A stretch of 64,000 nt of DNA from Aquimarina mycalae (lineage in GTDB: Bacteria; Bacteroidota; Bacteroidia; Flavobacteriales; Flavobacteriaceae), in contig NZ_JARYGY010000003.1 in the NCBI RefSeq assembly GCF_029906345.1, positions 186,001 through 250,000 on the forward strand, read 5' to 3'. The stretch's first letter is position 1, and each line of letters begins with the position of its first letter. Of the stretch, positions 1-8,433 are shown piece after piece. The notes beneath the pieces were generated by a model, which had not been told where the DNA came from, searched no databases, and was given only the letters and a program-made list of their open reading frames with translations. Position numbers and translations under genes: made by a program.

Positions 1-8
1 TTTATAAA

Positions 9-2165
9 ATGGAGAATCTAACAAAGGTTCATTTCAGCCTCATTTTTATCATATTATATTTTTCTTATAATATATATGGTCAGGTTGAAGTACCTCTAGA
101 AAAAAGGACTGAATTTACCATTAAGGGTGATTTCAAGTTCGTTTCTAATACCATACTAGGTAAAGTTAGTAATGATGATGGAACAGATGTGTTTAATCCT
201 AATAAAAGTTATAATAACGGAGGATTAAATAATCAGTTTAGAATGGGGTTTATCGATATTGATAATAACCCAAATACCTTTAACTCCAGTAGTGCGGATT
301 TAAATATCCCATCTGGTTGTGCCTCAATCAAGCATGTAGGAATCTATTGGACAGCGTCTTATGCAGATGATGTACGAAAAAACGATATTACTTCTATAAA
401 AATAAAGTATCCTGGCAGTTCTACATACAGTACGATTAATAACGGTACGGTTATTCATGATTATTATAACGACCCTAAATCTTTATTTAAGCAATACTCT
501 TGTTATAAGGATATTACCAATGAAGTAATAAACTTAAACGATCCAACAGGAACATATACCGTAGCTAATATTCCAGCAACCACTTCTGAGGTTAATGATG
601 ATGAAGTTTTAGGAAATGGGTTAATTGGAGGCTGGACTATGGTTGTGATTTATGAGGATAATGCTAAACCTCGCAAACGATTTTATGTATACGACGGATT
701 TGTAAATATTGATTCTAAGGCAAAACCAGTAGAGTTTTCATTTGATAACTTCCAGACCATTCCTGAAGGAGCAGTACACGGAAAAATTGGTGTGATTTCA
801 TACGAAGGGGATAAAGGAATTCGAGGAGATCGTTTTCAGGTAATGTCTAATGAAACAAATAAATATAAGGGTATTACAGACAATACCAATCCTATGAACA
901 ATTTCTTTAATGCCAACATTACTGAAAATGGAAAGGATATTACTACTAGAGTTCCTGCCAGTCAAAATACCTTGGGATATGATGCAGATTTATTTGATAT
1001 AAAAAACCCAAGAAATAGTATAATTGGTAATAATCAAACAAAATCTAGTTTTAGATTATTGACTGATAATGATGGATATTCTGTGATGGCTGTTGCTTTT
1101 AGTGTTGAAATTTACGAACCTGCTATTCAGATTATAAAAAGATCTCAATACACAGATAATAATTTTGTTTTTCCGAACGACTTACTAACTCCTAATCAAG
1201 AAATAGTATATAGTTTAACAATCAACAATGATGGTAACGACAATGCCAAAAACACAGTTATTAAAGATATACTGCCAGAACATGTGATATTCTCTAAGGA
1301 ATCGGTTGTTTTACCTTCTAAAAGGATTAAAGTAGCATACGACAAACCTTCTAGAACTGTAAGTTTTACTATTCCTGACAAAATGGTAAAAATAGATAGT
1401 GAACCTTTTGAAATCCGTTATTCTATTCAAGTAAATACCAGCTGTGACCTATTAAATGAAACGGGAGAAGTAACTATTGTAGACCAACCCGTTATTGCTG
1501 AGTTTAATGGTTCTCTTAATGAAACCAAAAAACAATCTGAAGGGTATAATCATATAAACAAATGTAATCTACCTGATTATTATCAGTTAAAATTAGCTGT
1601 CGATATGAGTGGATTAAATTGTCCGAATGCCAATACAGATTTTGTTACAAGAACCAAGGAATTAGAAAAGAATCTTGTAGAAATAAATACAGCAAATAAA
1701 TCTGAAAATACCGAAAGTACTGGAATTAACAATGAAGATCTAGTACAAATAGAGCAAGATCCTAAGTCTGGATTAACTTCTAATATCAAATTGAGTAAAA
1801 CTCTAAATGATCTTATAAAATTAAATGAAATCTATTTTGAATTTGATAAATGGGATATTACACCAAGAGCTGAAACTGAATTAAATAAGGTTGTCACTTT
1901 AATGAAAGAGGATTACCCAGATATGCTTATCAAAATAGAAACACACTCTGATAGTCGTGGTGATACCGATTATAATCTAACACTATCACAAAAAAGAGCT
2001 GAATCTATATACAAATACCTTATTAGCAAGGATATTTCGCAAAACAGAATTTTATCTTATGTTGGGTTTGGAGAAGCTAAGCCTGTAAATAAATGTAAAG
2101 ATGGAAAAGACTGTTCGGAAGAAGAGTATAGAAAGAATCGTAGGTCAAGTTTTGTGATTATGTAA
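9..2165 (+). CDS. OmpA-family outer-membrane/periplasmic protein with DUF11-like domain
   Basis: Predicted secreted protein of 718 residues with a Sec signal peptide (about residues 1-25, ending IYG-Q). The N-terminal ~370 residues look like a beta-rich extracellular domain that I do not recognise by name. Residues ~375-480 resemble a DUF11/CARDB-type beta domain (NPGQEIVYSLTINNDGND-like pattern). The last ~110 residues are a clear OmpA peptidoglycan-binding domain: FEFDKWDITPRA, then HSDSRGDTDYN, LSQKRAESI and a closing NRRSSF. The same C-terminus, including a KCKDGKDC insert, occurs in the type IX-associated protein at 8434-10470, so the two are related. The ATG is only 8 bases from the window edge, so the promoter is not visible; the intact signal peptide argues that this is the true start. 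Role inferred: an anchor between outer membrane or surface structures and peptidoglycan. Confidence 0.8.
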   Translation: MENLTKVHFSLIFIILYFSYNIYGQVEVPLEKRTEFTIKGDFKFVSNTILGKVSNDDGTDVFNPNKSYNNGGLNNQFRMGFIDIDNNPNTFNSSSADLNIPSGCASIKHVGIYWTASYADDVRKNDITSIKIKYPGSSTYSTINNGTVIHDYYNDPKSLFKQYSCYKDITNEVINLNDPTGTYTVANIPATTSEVNDDEVLGNGLIGGWTMVVIYEDNAKPRKRFYVYDGFVNIDSKAKPVEFSFDNFQTIPEGAVHGKIGVISYEGDKGIRGDRFQVMSNETNKYKGITDNTNPMNNFFNANITENGKDITTRVPASQNTLGYDADLFDIKNPRNSIIGNNQTKSSFRLLTDNDGYSVMAVAFSVEIYEPAIQIIKRSQYTDNNFVFPNDLLTPNQEIVYSLTINNDGNDNAKNTVIKDILPEHVIFSKESVVLPSKRIKVAYDKPSRTVSFTIPDKMVKIDSEPFEIRYSIQVNTSCDLLNETGEVTIVDQPVIAEFNGSLNETKKQSEGYNHINKCNLPDYYQLKLAVDMSGLNCPNANTDFVTRTKELEKNLVEINTANKSENTESTGINNEDLVQIEQDPKSGLTSNIKLSKTLNDLIKLNEIYFEFDKWDITPRAETELNKVVTLMKEDYPDMLIKIETHSDSRGDTDYNLTLSQKRAESIYKYLISKDISQNRILSYVGFGEAKPVNKCKDGKDCSEEEYRKNRRSSFVIM

Positions 2166-2168
2166 ATC

Positions 2169-2195
2169 ATCATAAAGAATGATATTCTTTATGAT
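2169..2195. terminator. Possible bidirectional terminator
   Basis: A perfect 12-bp inverted repeat (ATCATAAAGAAT with a 3-base loop) sits between the convergent ends of the OmpA-family gene and pdxH. The T-run is weak, so efficiency is uncertain. Confidence 0.4.
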
Positions 2196-2196
2196 A

Positions 2197-2847
2197 TCAA
2201 GGAGATAATCTATCAATTTTCCAATTTGTATTTTCTTTATCCAATGTATATCGTATTCTATCATGTAATCGATTAGGTCTGCCTTGCCAAAATTCAAATT
2301 CTACTGGCTTAATACAATAACCTCCCCAAAAATCTGGTTTTGGTATTTTCTTATTTTTATATTGCTCTTCTAATGCCGCAAGTTTCTTTTCCAGATTTTC
2401 TCTCGAATCTATAATAGTACTTTGATCAGACGCCCAAGCACCCAATTGACTTCCTCGTGGACGAGATTGAAAATATTCAGTGCTTTTTGTTTCTGATATT
2501 CTATCTACGAACCCCTTAATTATTACTTGACGTTCTAAATTAGGCCAAAAAAAAGAAATACAAACATTTGTGTTAGCTTCTATGGCTTTCCCTTTTTCAG
2601 ATTCGTAATTTGAATAAAACACAAACCCTTCATTATCAAAATGTTTTAACAAGACAATTCTTGCTTTTGGGAAACCATCCAGTCCAGTTGTAGCAAGAGT
2701 CATTGCATTAGCTTCATCTACTCCACCAGCCTCTTCTACTTCCGTAAACCAATTAGAAAACAAATTAAAAGGAGATTCAGGAAGCTCACTTTTTACTAAA
2801 GCCTTTTTATCATAAGACTTTCTATACTCTGAAAGATCTCTATTCAT
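2197..2847 (-). CDS. pdxH: Pyridoxamine 5'-phosphate oxidase
   Basis: FMN-dependent enzyme that oxidises pyridoxamine/pyridoxine 5'-phosphate to pyridoxal 5'-phosphate, in the cytosol. The 216-residue length is typical. Family hallmarks are all visible: MNRDLSEYRKSY N-terminus, ARIVLLK (FMN/substrate binding), FYSNYESEKGKAI, SRPRGSQLGAWAS, FWGGYCIKPVEFEFWQGR and the C-terminal signature ending IDRLSP. It reads towards the window start and is followed by the OmpA-family gene in convergent orientation. Its upstream neighbour rnz is 60 bp away on the same strand, so the two may be co-transcribed. Confidence 0.97.
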   Translation of the reverse strand: MNRDLSEYRKSYDKKALVKSELPESPFNLFSNWFTEVEEAGGVDEANAMTLATTGLDGFPKARIVLLKHFDNEGFVFYSNYESEKGKAIEANTNVCISFFWPNLERQVIIKGFVDRISETKSTEYFQSRPRGSQLGAWASDQSTIIDSRENLEKKLAALEEQYKNKKIPKPDFWGGYCIKPVEFEFWQGRPNRLHDRIRYTLDKENTNWKIDRLSP

Positions 2848-2907
2848 TGTTATTCAATTAATTCTTTTTTAGTATAAATGTAATGCGAAATACTAAATTT
2901 TATGTAT

Positions 2908-3813
2908 TCAAAATTCAAAAACTTTACCATCATCTCCAACTTCTACATTATCAAAAACAGTTCGAGCTTCATCTTTAAATTGCTCAATATTATCATAACG
3001 TGTAGAGTAATGTCCTAAAATCAAGTTATCCACATTAGCTTTCTTCGCAATTGTAGCAGCCTCTATCGCAGTGCTATGACCTGTTTTATGGCATAAATGT
3101 TTATGGCTTTCTAAAAAAGTAGATTCGTGGTATAAGGCAGTAACGTTATTAATTATTGCAATTTTATCTTCATCATATCTCGTGTCACTACAAAAAGCAT
3201 AACTTTTAACAGGATTCGGATCTTCTGTTAATTCCTCATTTGGAATAACCTCTCCATTATCTAATACTGCATCTTTACCTTTCTTAATTGATTTATAGTA
3301 GGATCTATCTATATCATAATTTAACACCTTACTCATCAACAACTTTCTATCTCCAGTTTTTTCTCTAAACAAAAACCCATTACAATAGATGCGATGTTGT
3401 AGTGGGATTGTATGCACAATCACTTTTTCATCTTCAAATATTACTTCTGATTCTGAATTAGTTAATTCATGAAAATGTAAAGGATAATCAGTCCATGAAC
3501 TAGAAAGCTTCAATTGCAGTGTAATTGCTTCCTTTATTCCTTTTGGGCCATAAATATGTAATGGATTTTCTCTATTAAGCATCCTAAACGTAGAAACTAG
3601 ACCTACTAATCCAAAAAAATGATCTCCATGTAAATGTGAAATAAAAACATGGTTAATTCTAGAAAATTTAACCTTATTTCTTCTAAGCTCTACTTGAGTA
3701 CCTTCTCCACAATCAATAAGAAAAATATGATTATTAATTTCTAGAACCTGAGAAGTTGGATTTGTAAATGTTCTTGGTGTAGCAGAATAGCAACCTAAAA
3801 TTGTAAGTTTCAA
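2908..3813 (-). CDS. rnz: Ribonuclease Z (tRNA 3'-processing endonuclease)
   Basis: Zn-dependent metallo-beta-lactamase-fold nuclease that removes the 3' trailer from tRNA precursors. The 301-residue length fits the short RNase Z (ElaC) form. The metal-binding motif HLHGDH is at residues 60-65, preceded by the DCGEGTQ stretch; later metal ligands are visible as FCSDTRY, HEST and LILGHYSTRY near the C-terminus. Encoded between a thioredoxin gene and pdxH on the same strand. No unusual features. Confidence 0.96.
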   Translation of the reverse strand: MKLTILGCYSATPRTFTNPTSQVLEINNHIFLIDCGEGTQVELRRNKVKFSRINHVFISHLHGDHFFGLVGLVSTFRMLNRENPLHIYGPKGIKEAITLQLKLSSSWTDYPLHFHELTNSESEVIFEDEKVIVHTIPLQHRIYCNGFLFREKTGDRKLLMSKVLNYDIDRSYYKSIKKGKDAVLDNGEVIPNEELTEDPNPVKSYAFCSDTRYDEDKIAIINNVTALYHESTFLESHKHLCHKTGHSTAIEAATIAKKANVDNLILGHYSTRYDNIEQFKDEARTVFDNVEVGDDGKVFEF

Positions 3814-3876
3814 AATTATTTTACATCTTAATTAACAACTGGGTGAAGATAATCTAATCTCTTATATAAACCAATA

Positions 3877-4329
3877 TCAGCCTCCAAAAGAATTAAAAGT
3901 AGTTAGTAATTCCATATAACGTTTTGCCGACATCTTCCTATATCCTGTAGCACCTAGAACTTTACCTTCATTATTTATTACCAAAATTACTGGAAACACC
4001 ATCCTTTTATTATATCGTTCGGCTAGTTGCATATTTTTCTCTTGCTGAACTTCTGAAAGTCTATTTTTTTTTCTCTTTGGAAAATCTGCTTTTACCCAAA
4101 TAAAGTTTTCATCTGCAAAATCTTTAAATTTAGGATCAGAAAATATTTTTCTTTCTAGTTTTATACAAGGAGGACACCAATCCGATCCTGTAAAAAGTAA
4201 TACAATATTTTGATTTTTTTCTTTTGCCAAAGCGGTTGCTTCTTCAAAATCATATTTCCAGTCTTGTGCTTTGGCGGTACCAAAAAACATAGATAATAGC
4301 ACAAGAATAAATGGGGCGTATTTATTCAT
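3877..4329 (-). CDS. Periplasmic thioredoxin-family protein
   Basis: Secreted thioredoxin-fold protein of 150 residues with a signal peptide (~1-21, cut after TAKA). The redox motif WCPPC gives cysteines C52 and C55, and the cis-Pro segment (MVFPVILV) is present. The sequence resembles the Thioredoxin_7/DsbD-gamma-like group common in Flavobacteriia, which reduces or shuttles disulfides in the periplasm; the exact partner is unknown. It lies between rnz and the STAS-like gene, all on the minus strand with short gaps, so it probably belongs to the pyrR-pyrB-rnz transcription unit. Confidence 0.85.
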   Translation of the reverse strand: MNKYAPFILVLLSMFFGTAKAQDWKYDFEEATALAKEKNQNIVLLFTGSDWCPPCIKLERKIFSDPKFKDFADENFIWVKADFPKRKKNRLSEVQQEKNMQLAERYNKRMVFPVILVINNEGKVLGATGYRKMSAKRYMELLTTFNSFGG

Positions 4330-4383
4330 AAACGTTAAGACGAAAAAAAACCATATAGATTACAAAATCAAACTACTTTTTTT

Positions 4384-4716
4384 TTAGAAATCGAGATCTC
4401 TTTCTATTTCCTCCATTTCTATAAGATCTAATGCTTCAATAAGCGTAGGAACAATCGTAATTTCCTTAGGAGTTTCATCGTATGAAATTTTATCTGTAAC
4501 AATAACAAAGGAATGTTTATTCGCTTTATGTTTGTTAGAAATTCTCAAAAACTCATTAATATCATCTATTGAGATTTTTTCTAACGAAAACAGATTAGCA
4601 ACAATATTATCATTTTTCATAGATTCGTATCTATCTTCAATTCCTTTTACGAACTCTATAATAGTAGTCTTTTCTTGTGTAATTATGGTAGTAGAACCTT
4701 CTTTATTAAAAATCAT
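4384..4716 (-). CDS. Small STAS-like protein of the pyrB-rnz neighbourhood
   Basis: Cytoplasmic protein of 110 residues without signal or membrane segment. The alternation of short strands and helices (TIIEF..., NIVANLFSLEKIS, SFVIVTD, PTLIEALDLIEMEEIERDL) resembles a STAS/anti-sigma-factor-antagonist fold; in particular the final 'P-T-L-x-E-A-x-D-x-I-E' helix is typical of STAS-like proteins. No conserved phospho-Ser could be assigned with certainty. It starts only 4 bp after the pyrB stop codon, so it is almost certainly translated from the pyrR-pyrB mRNA. Function unknown; the STAS assignment is inference from pattern only. Confidence 0.65.
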   Translation of the reverse strand: MIFNKEGSTTIITQEKTTIIEFVKGIEDRYESMKNDNIVANLFSLEKISIDDINEFLRISNKHKANKHSFVIVTDKISYDETPKEITIVPTLIEALDLIEMEEIERDLDF

Positions 4717-4720
4717 ATGT

Positions 4721-5650
4721 CTATTGTTTTATTTTTGAAGCTAAAAGATAAATAACAGCCATTCTCACTGCCACTCCATTCTGTACCTGATCTAATATAA
4801 TGGCCTGATTAGAATCAGCAACATCACTCGTGATTTCCACTCCACGATTGATTGGTCCTGGATGCATTATTACAATCTCTTTATCAAGACTATCCAATAG
4901 CCTCTTGTTTACTCCAAATTGTTGTGTATATTCTCTGGTAGAAGGAAAATAACTAATTTCCATTCTCTCATTTTGAACTCGCAGCATATTTGCTACATCA
5001 CACCATTCTAGCGCTTTTACTAAATTAGTCTCTACTTCAACCCCTAACTTTTCTATGTATTTAGGAATCAACGTTTTTGGACCACAAACTTTTACTTCTG
5101 CTCCTTGCAGTTTAAGTGCAAAGATATTAGATAGTGCTACTCTAGAATGTAAAATATCTCCAACAATAACTACTTTTTTTCCCTGTATTTCTCCTAATTT
5201 TTCTCGTATCGAATACGAATCTAGCAATGCCTGAGTAGGATGTTCATGAGCTCCATCTCCAGCATTTACAATACTTGCATTTACATGTTTAGAAAGAAAA
5301 ACACCTGCACCTGGATTAGGATGCCTCATTACGACCATATCAACTTTCATAGAAAGGATATTATTAACCGTATCTATAAGTGTTTCTCCTTTTTTAACTG
5401 ATGACGACGCTGCAGAAAAATTAATTACATCTGCAGACAATCTTTTTTCAGCTAGTTCAAATGATAATCGTGTTCTAGTACTATTTTCGAAAAAAAGGTT
5501 AGCAATAGTTATGTCTCTAAGCGAAGGAACCTTTTTTATCGGACGATTAATCACTTCTTTAAAATGATCAGCTGTTTCAAAGATAAGGTTTATATCTTCT
5601 TTATTAAGATATTTAATTCCCAGTAAGTGATTTACACTTAATTCGCTCAT
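4721..5650 (-). CDS. pyrB: Aspartate carbamoyltransferase catalytic subunit
   Basis: Second step of de novo pyrimidine synthesis: carbamoyl phosphate plus aspartate to N-carbamoyl-aspartate. The 309-residue length is standard. The carbamoyl-phosphate-binding motif STRTR is at residues 57-61, followed by KKGETLIDT, HPTQALLD and the aspartate-loop signature HPGPINRGVEI. It follows pyrR by 64 bp, matching the common pyrR-pyrB pairing. No pyrI regulatory subunit follows, which points to an unregulated trimer controlled at expression level. Confidence 0.97.
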   Translation of the reverse strand: MSELSVNHLLGIKYLNKEDINLIFETADHFKEVINRPIKKVPSLRDITIANLFFENSTRTRLSFELAEKRLSADVINFSAASSSVKKGETLIDTVNNILSMKVDMVVMRHPNPGAGVFLSKHVNASIVNAGDGAHEHPTQALLDSYSIREKLGEIQGKKVVIVGDILHSRVALSNIFALKLQGAEVKVCGPKTLIPKYIEKLGVEVETNLVKALEWCDVANMLRVQNERMEISYFPSTREYTQQFGVNKRLLDSLDKEIVIMHPGPINRGVEITSDVADSNQAIILDQVQNGVAVRMAVIYLLASKIKQ

Positions 5651-5714
5651 TCGTTTTTAGTGTTAGTTTATTCTTGAAAATACTATGTGTTAGTGTTTCA
5701 AAAATTATTCAATT

Positions 5715-6254
5715 TTAATTGTTAATTAAATACACTGCATCTTCTCCTCCATTTTCTATCCAGTTAACCTTGACTTTTTCTTGATTGATAGCATCAACTT
5801 GTCGTCCTCGATAATTAGGTTGTATGGGTAAATGTCTACTAAAACGTCTATCTATTAATGTCAATAATTCGATTTCCTGCGGTCTGCCAAAAGACTGGAT
5901 GGCTGTTAATGCAGATCTTATACTTCGTCCAGTATACAATACATCATCAATAAATACCACTCGCTTGTCCTCTACCGTAAATGTTATGTCTGTTTTATTT
6001 GCCTCTAATGGTTTTTCTCCTCTTCTAAAATCATCTCGATAAAATGTGATATCCAGATACCCTAATTTAATATCGGTAACCTGATAATCTTTAATTAAAA
6101 TATCTTTTATTCTATCTGCTAAGAAAATTCCTCTTGGCTGAACACCTACTAGTACAGTATCTTTAAAATGAGTATGGTTTTCTATTAGTTGACAAGCCAA
6201 ACGGTGCAGAATAATATCTATCTCTTTTGCACTAAGAAGTAATTTTTGACTCAT
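5715..6254 (-). CDS. pyrR: Bifunctional pyr operon regulator / uracil phosphoribosyltransferase
   Basis: PyrR binds UMP/PRPP and can regulate pyr mRNA, and it has uracil phosphoribosyltransferase activity. The PRPP-binding loop VVFIDDVLYTGRSIR is intact, as are the VGVQPRG and LIDRR segments. I place the start at the ATG at 6254 (MSQKLLLS, 179 residues) rather than at an in-frame TTG at 6263, because ATG gives the usual N-terminus. A purine-rich TTGGAG lies just before it. A good -7 box lies 26 bp upstream. I found no obvious PyrR-binding anti-antiterminator stem-loop upstream of pyrB, so RNA-level control is not demonstrated here. Confidence 0.95.
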   Translation of the reverse strand: MSQKLLLSAKEIDIILHRLACQLIENHTHFKDTVLVGVQPRGIFLADRIKDILIKDYQVTDIKLGYLDITFYRDDFRRGEKPLEANKTDITFTVEDKRVVFIDDVLYTGRSIRSALTAIQSFGRPQEIELLTLIDRRFSRHLPIQPNYRGRQVDAINQEKVKVNWIENGGEDAVYLINN

Positions 6255-6279
6255 AATCTCCAAATGGATATCTGGAATA

Positions 6280-6287
6280 CAAAAGTA
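6280..6287 (-). promoter_or_regulatory. Candidate pyrR promoter -7 box
   Basis: On the minus strand this reads TACTTTTG, a perfect match to the Bacteroidota -7 consensus TAnnTTTG, 26 bp before the pyrR ATG. No TTG sits at the expected -33 distance, so the assignment is tentative. Confidence 0.45.
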
Positions 6288-6386
6288 ATAAATTTTAGAA
6301 TGATAATACTAGTATCGCAATAAGTTTTATGATCTATAGATCATATTATAGTTTACCAAAGTACTAGTAAATCCATAAACAAAAAA

Positions 6387-6412
6387 GACCGTTCAATCGA
6401 ACGGCCTTTTTA
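6387..6412 (-). terminator. Rho-independent terminator of rpsA
   Basis: Read on the minus strand, GGCCGTT and AACGGTC pair around a short loop and are followed by TTTTTT. It lies 22-47 bp after the rpsA stop codon and separates rpsA from pyrR. Confidence 0.85.
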
Positions 6413-6433
6413 ATATATCTGGAAAAGAAAAGA

Positions 6434-8260
6434 TTAGTTTCCTCCTTTTTCCATTTTAGCTTTAAGATCAGCTAGTGCATCGATATCACCAAGAGTGGTT
6501 TTTTCTGATGAACTTGCAGCGGCTTTCTTAGCAGCTTGCTTAACTATCTTAGCTTCTTCTTCTTTAAATAAAGCAGTGTGAGACGCTACTACTCTCTTGA
6601 ATTCTTTGTTGAACTCAATGATTTGGAATTCTGCCTCATCACCTTTAGTAAGCTTCTTACCATCTTCTTTTTCTAGATGACGTGAAGGTACGAAAGCAAC
6701 GATATCTTCATTGAAGTCAATAGTAGCTCCTTTGTCTACGATCTCTGCAATAGTATTTGTATGCTTAGTTCCTACAGCAAATTCTTTTTCATATTTATCC
6801 CAAGGATTATCCTCAGTTTGCTTATGTCCAAGACTTAATTTACGTCCTTCAACATCTAACTCAAGAACTACAACGTCAAGCTTATCACCTACATTAGTAA
6901 AGTCTGATGGGTGCTTGATTTTCTTAGTCCAAGAAAGATCAGAAATATAAATTAATCCGTCAATACCTTCTTCTAACTCAACAAATACACCGAAGTTAGT
7001 AAAGTTACGAACGATACCAGAATGCTTAGATCCAACTGGGTACTTAGTAGTAATATCTGTCCAAGGATCTGGAGTTAATTGCTTAACACCTAGAGACATT
7101 TTACGTTCTTCTCTATCTAATGTAAGAATTACCGCTTCTACTTCATCTCCAACTTTTACGAAATCTTGTGCAGAACGTAAGTGTGTTGACCAAGACATTT
7201 CAGAAACGTGAATCAATCCTTCTACTCCTTCTTCTACTTCGATAAATGCACCGTAATCTGCGATTACAACTACTTTACCTTTTACTTTATCACCAACTTT
7301 AAGTTCGTTATCTAAAGCTTCCCACGGATGTGGTTTTAATTGCTTAAGACCTAACTGGATACGTGTCTTAGCCTCATCAAAGTCTAAGATTACCACGTTT
7401 AATTTCTGATCAAGTTCAACGATCTCATTTGGATGGTTGATTCTAGACCAAGAAAGGTCTGTAATATGAATAAGTCCATCAACTCCTCCAAGATCAACGA
7501 ATACACCGTAAGAAGTAACATTCTTAACAGTACCTTCTAATACTTGACCTTTTTCTAATTGACCAATAATTTCTTTCTTCTGTTCTTCGATATCAGCTTC
7601 GATAAGCGCTTTGTGAGATACAACAACGTTTTTGAATTCGTGATTAATCTTAACCACTTTAAATTCCATTGTTTTACCAACGTAAGCATCATAATCACGG
7701 ATAGGCTTCACATCGATCTGAGAACCTGGTAAGAACGCTTCGATACCGAATACGTCTACGATCATACCTCCTTTAGTTCTACACTTCACAAAACCGTTTA
7801 CGATTTCGCCAGTATCATGAGCATTATTTACTCTATCCCAAGCCTTAATCACACGTGCTTTACGGTGAGATAATATTAATTGACCTGTAGCATCTTCACG
7901 CACATCAATTAATACCTCAACCTTATCACCTACTTTAAGATCTGGATTGTAACGAAATTCATTTAATGAAATAACACCTTCACTTTTTGCATTAATATCA
8001 ATAATAGCATCACGATCTGTAATATTGATTACTGTTCCTTCTACTACTTCATCATTTAAGGTGTCAACAAAGTTTTCTGCAACTAGCTTTTCAAACTCTT
8101 CAAGTTTAGCATCTGCGATTGGGTCAATACCTTCTTCGTAGTTGTGCCAGTTAAAATCTTTTAAAAATTGCTCAGGATTTTCTTGTTGAGGAGATGCAGC
8201 TGGAGCTGCCTTTGGAGCCTCTACTTCCTGAACGTCTGTGTTTTTTGTTTCTTCAGACAT
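6434..8260 (-). CDS. rpsA: 30S ribosomal protein S1
   Basis: RNA-binding ribosomal protein that helps mRNA docking on the 30S subunit, which is important in Bacteroidota where Shine-Dalgarno sequences are rarely used. The 608 residues contain consecutive S1 (OB-fold) repeats, seen as recurring GxxxxGxVxxxxxxGxFVxL-type blocks: VEGTVINITDRDAIID, VLEGTVKNVTSYGVFVDLGG, KVKGKVVVIADYGAFIEVEE, KHSGIVRNFTNFGVFVELEE and a degenerate last repeat. The N-terminus is acidic and Ala/Pro-rich and the C-terminus Lys/Ala-rich, usual for this phylum. It is transcribed alone, with a clear promoter and terminator. Confidence 0.97.
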   Translation of the reverse strand: MSEETKNTDVQEVEAPKAAPAASPQQENPEQFLKDFNWHNYEEGIDPIADAKLEEFEKLVAENFVDTLNDEVVEGTVINITDRDAIIDINAKSEGVISLNEFRYNPDLKVGDKVEVLIDVREDATGQLILSHRKARVIKAWDRVNNAHDTGEIVNGFVKCRTKGGMIVDVFGIEAFLPGSQIDVKPIRDYDAYVGKTMEFKVVKINHEFKNVVVSHKALIEADIEEQKKEIIGQLEKGQVLEGTVKNVTSYGVFVDLGGVDGLIHITDLSWSRINHPNEIVELDQKLNVVILDFDEAKTRIQLGLKQLKPHPWEALDNELKVGDKVKGKVVVIADYGAFIEVEEGVEGLIHVSEMSWSTHLRSAQDFVKVGDEVEAVILTLDREERKMSLGVKQLTPDPWTDITTKYPVGSKHSGIVRNFTNFGVFVELEEGIDGLIYISDLSWTKKIKHPSDFTNVGDKLDVVVLELDVEGRKLSLGHKQTEDNPWDKYEKEFAVGTKHTNTIAEIVDKGATIDFNEDIVAFVPSRHLEKEDGKKLTKGDEAEFQIIEFNKEFKRVVASHTALFKEEEAKIVKQAAKKAAASSSEKTTLGDIDALADLKAKMEKGGN

Positions 8261-8377
8261 TGAAGATAAAATTTGTATTCTGTACTTACTTGAGAATCAA
8301 AACGAAAGTATATACAGAAGCGTTAAATTAAATTATTTTTTATCCTTTTTTATTCTCTTATTCGCTAAAAAGGGCTG

Positions 8378-8408
8378 CAAAAATACAATTTAATTTATTA
8401 GAAAACAA
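8378..8408 (-). promoter_or_regulatory. rpsA promoter (Bacteroidota -33/-7 type)
   Basis: On the minus strand a TTG (8408-8406) is followed by exactly 20 bp and then TATTTTTG (8385-8378). This is a full match to the Bacteroidota housekeeping sigma consensus TTG-N19-20-TAnnTTTG, and leaves a leader of about 115 nt before the rpsA ATG. Confidence 0.75.
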
Positions 8409-8433
8409 AGTATTATCTATTATATCGAATTCT

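Noticed and set aside
6255..6263. Longer PyrR start (TTG, MEIMSQ)
   Set aside because: The ATG three codons downstream gives the standard N-terminus and is nearer to the -7 box spacing expected.
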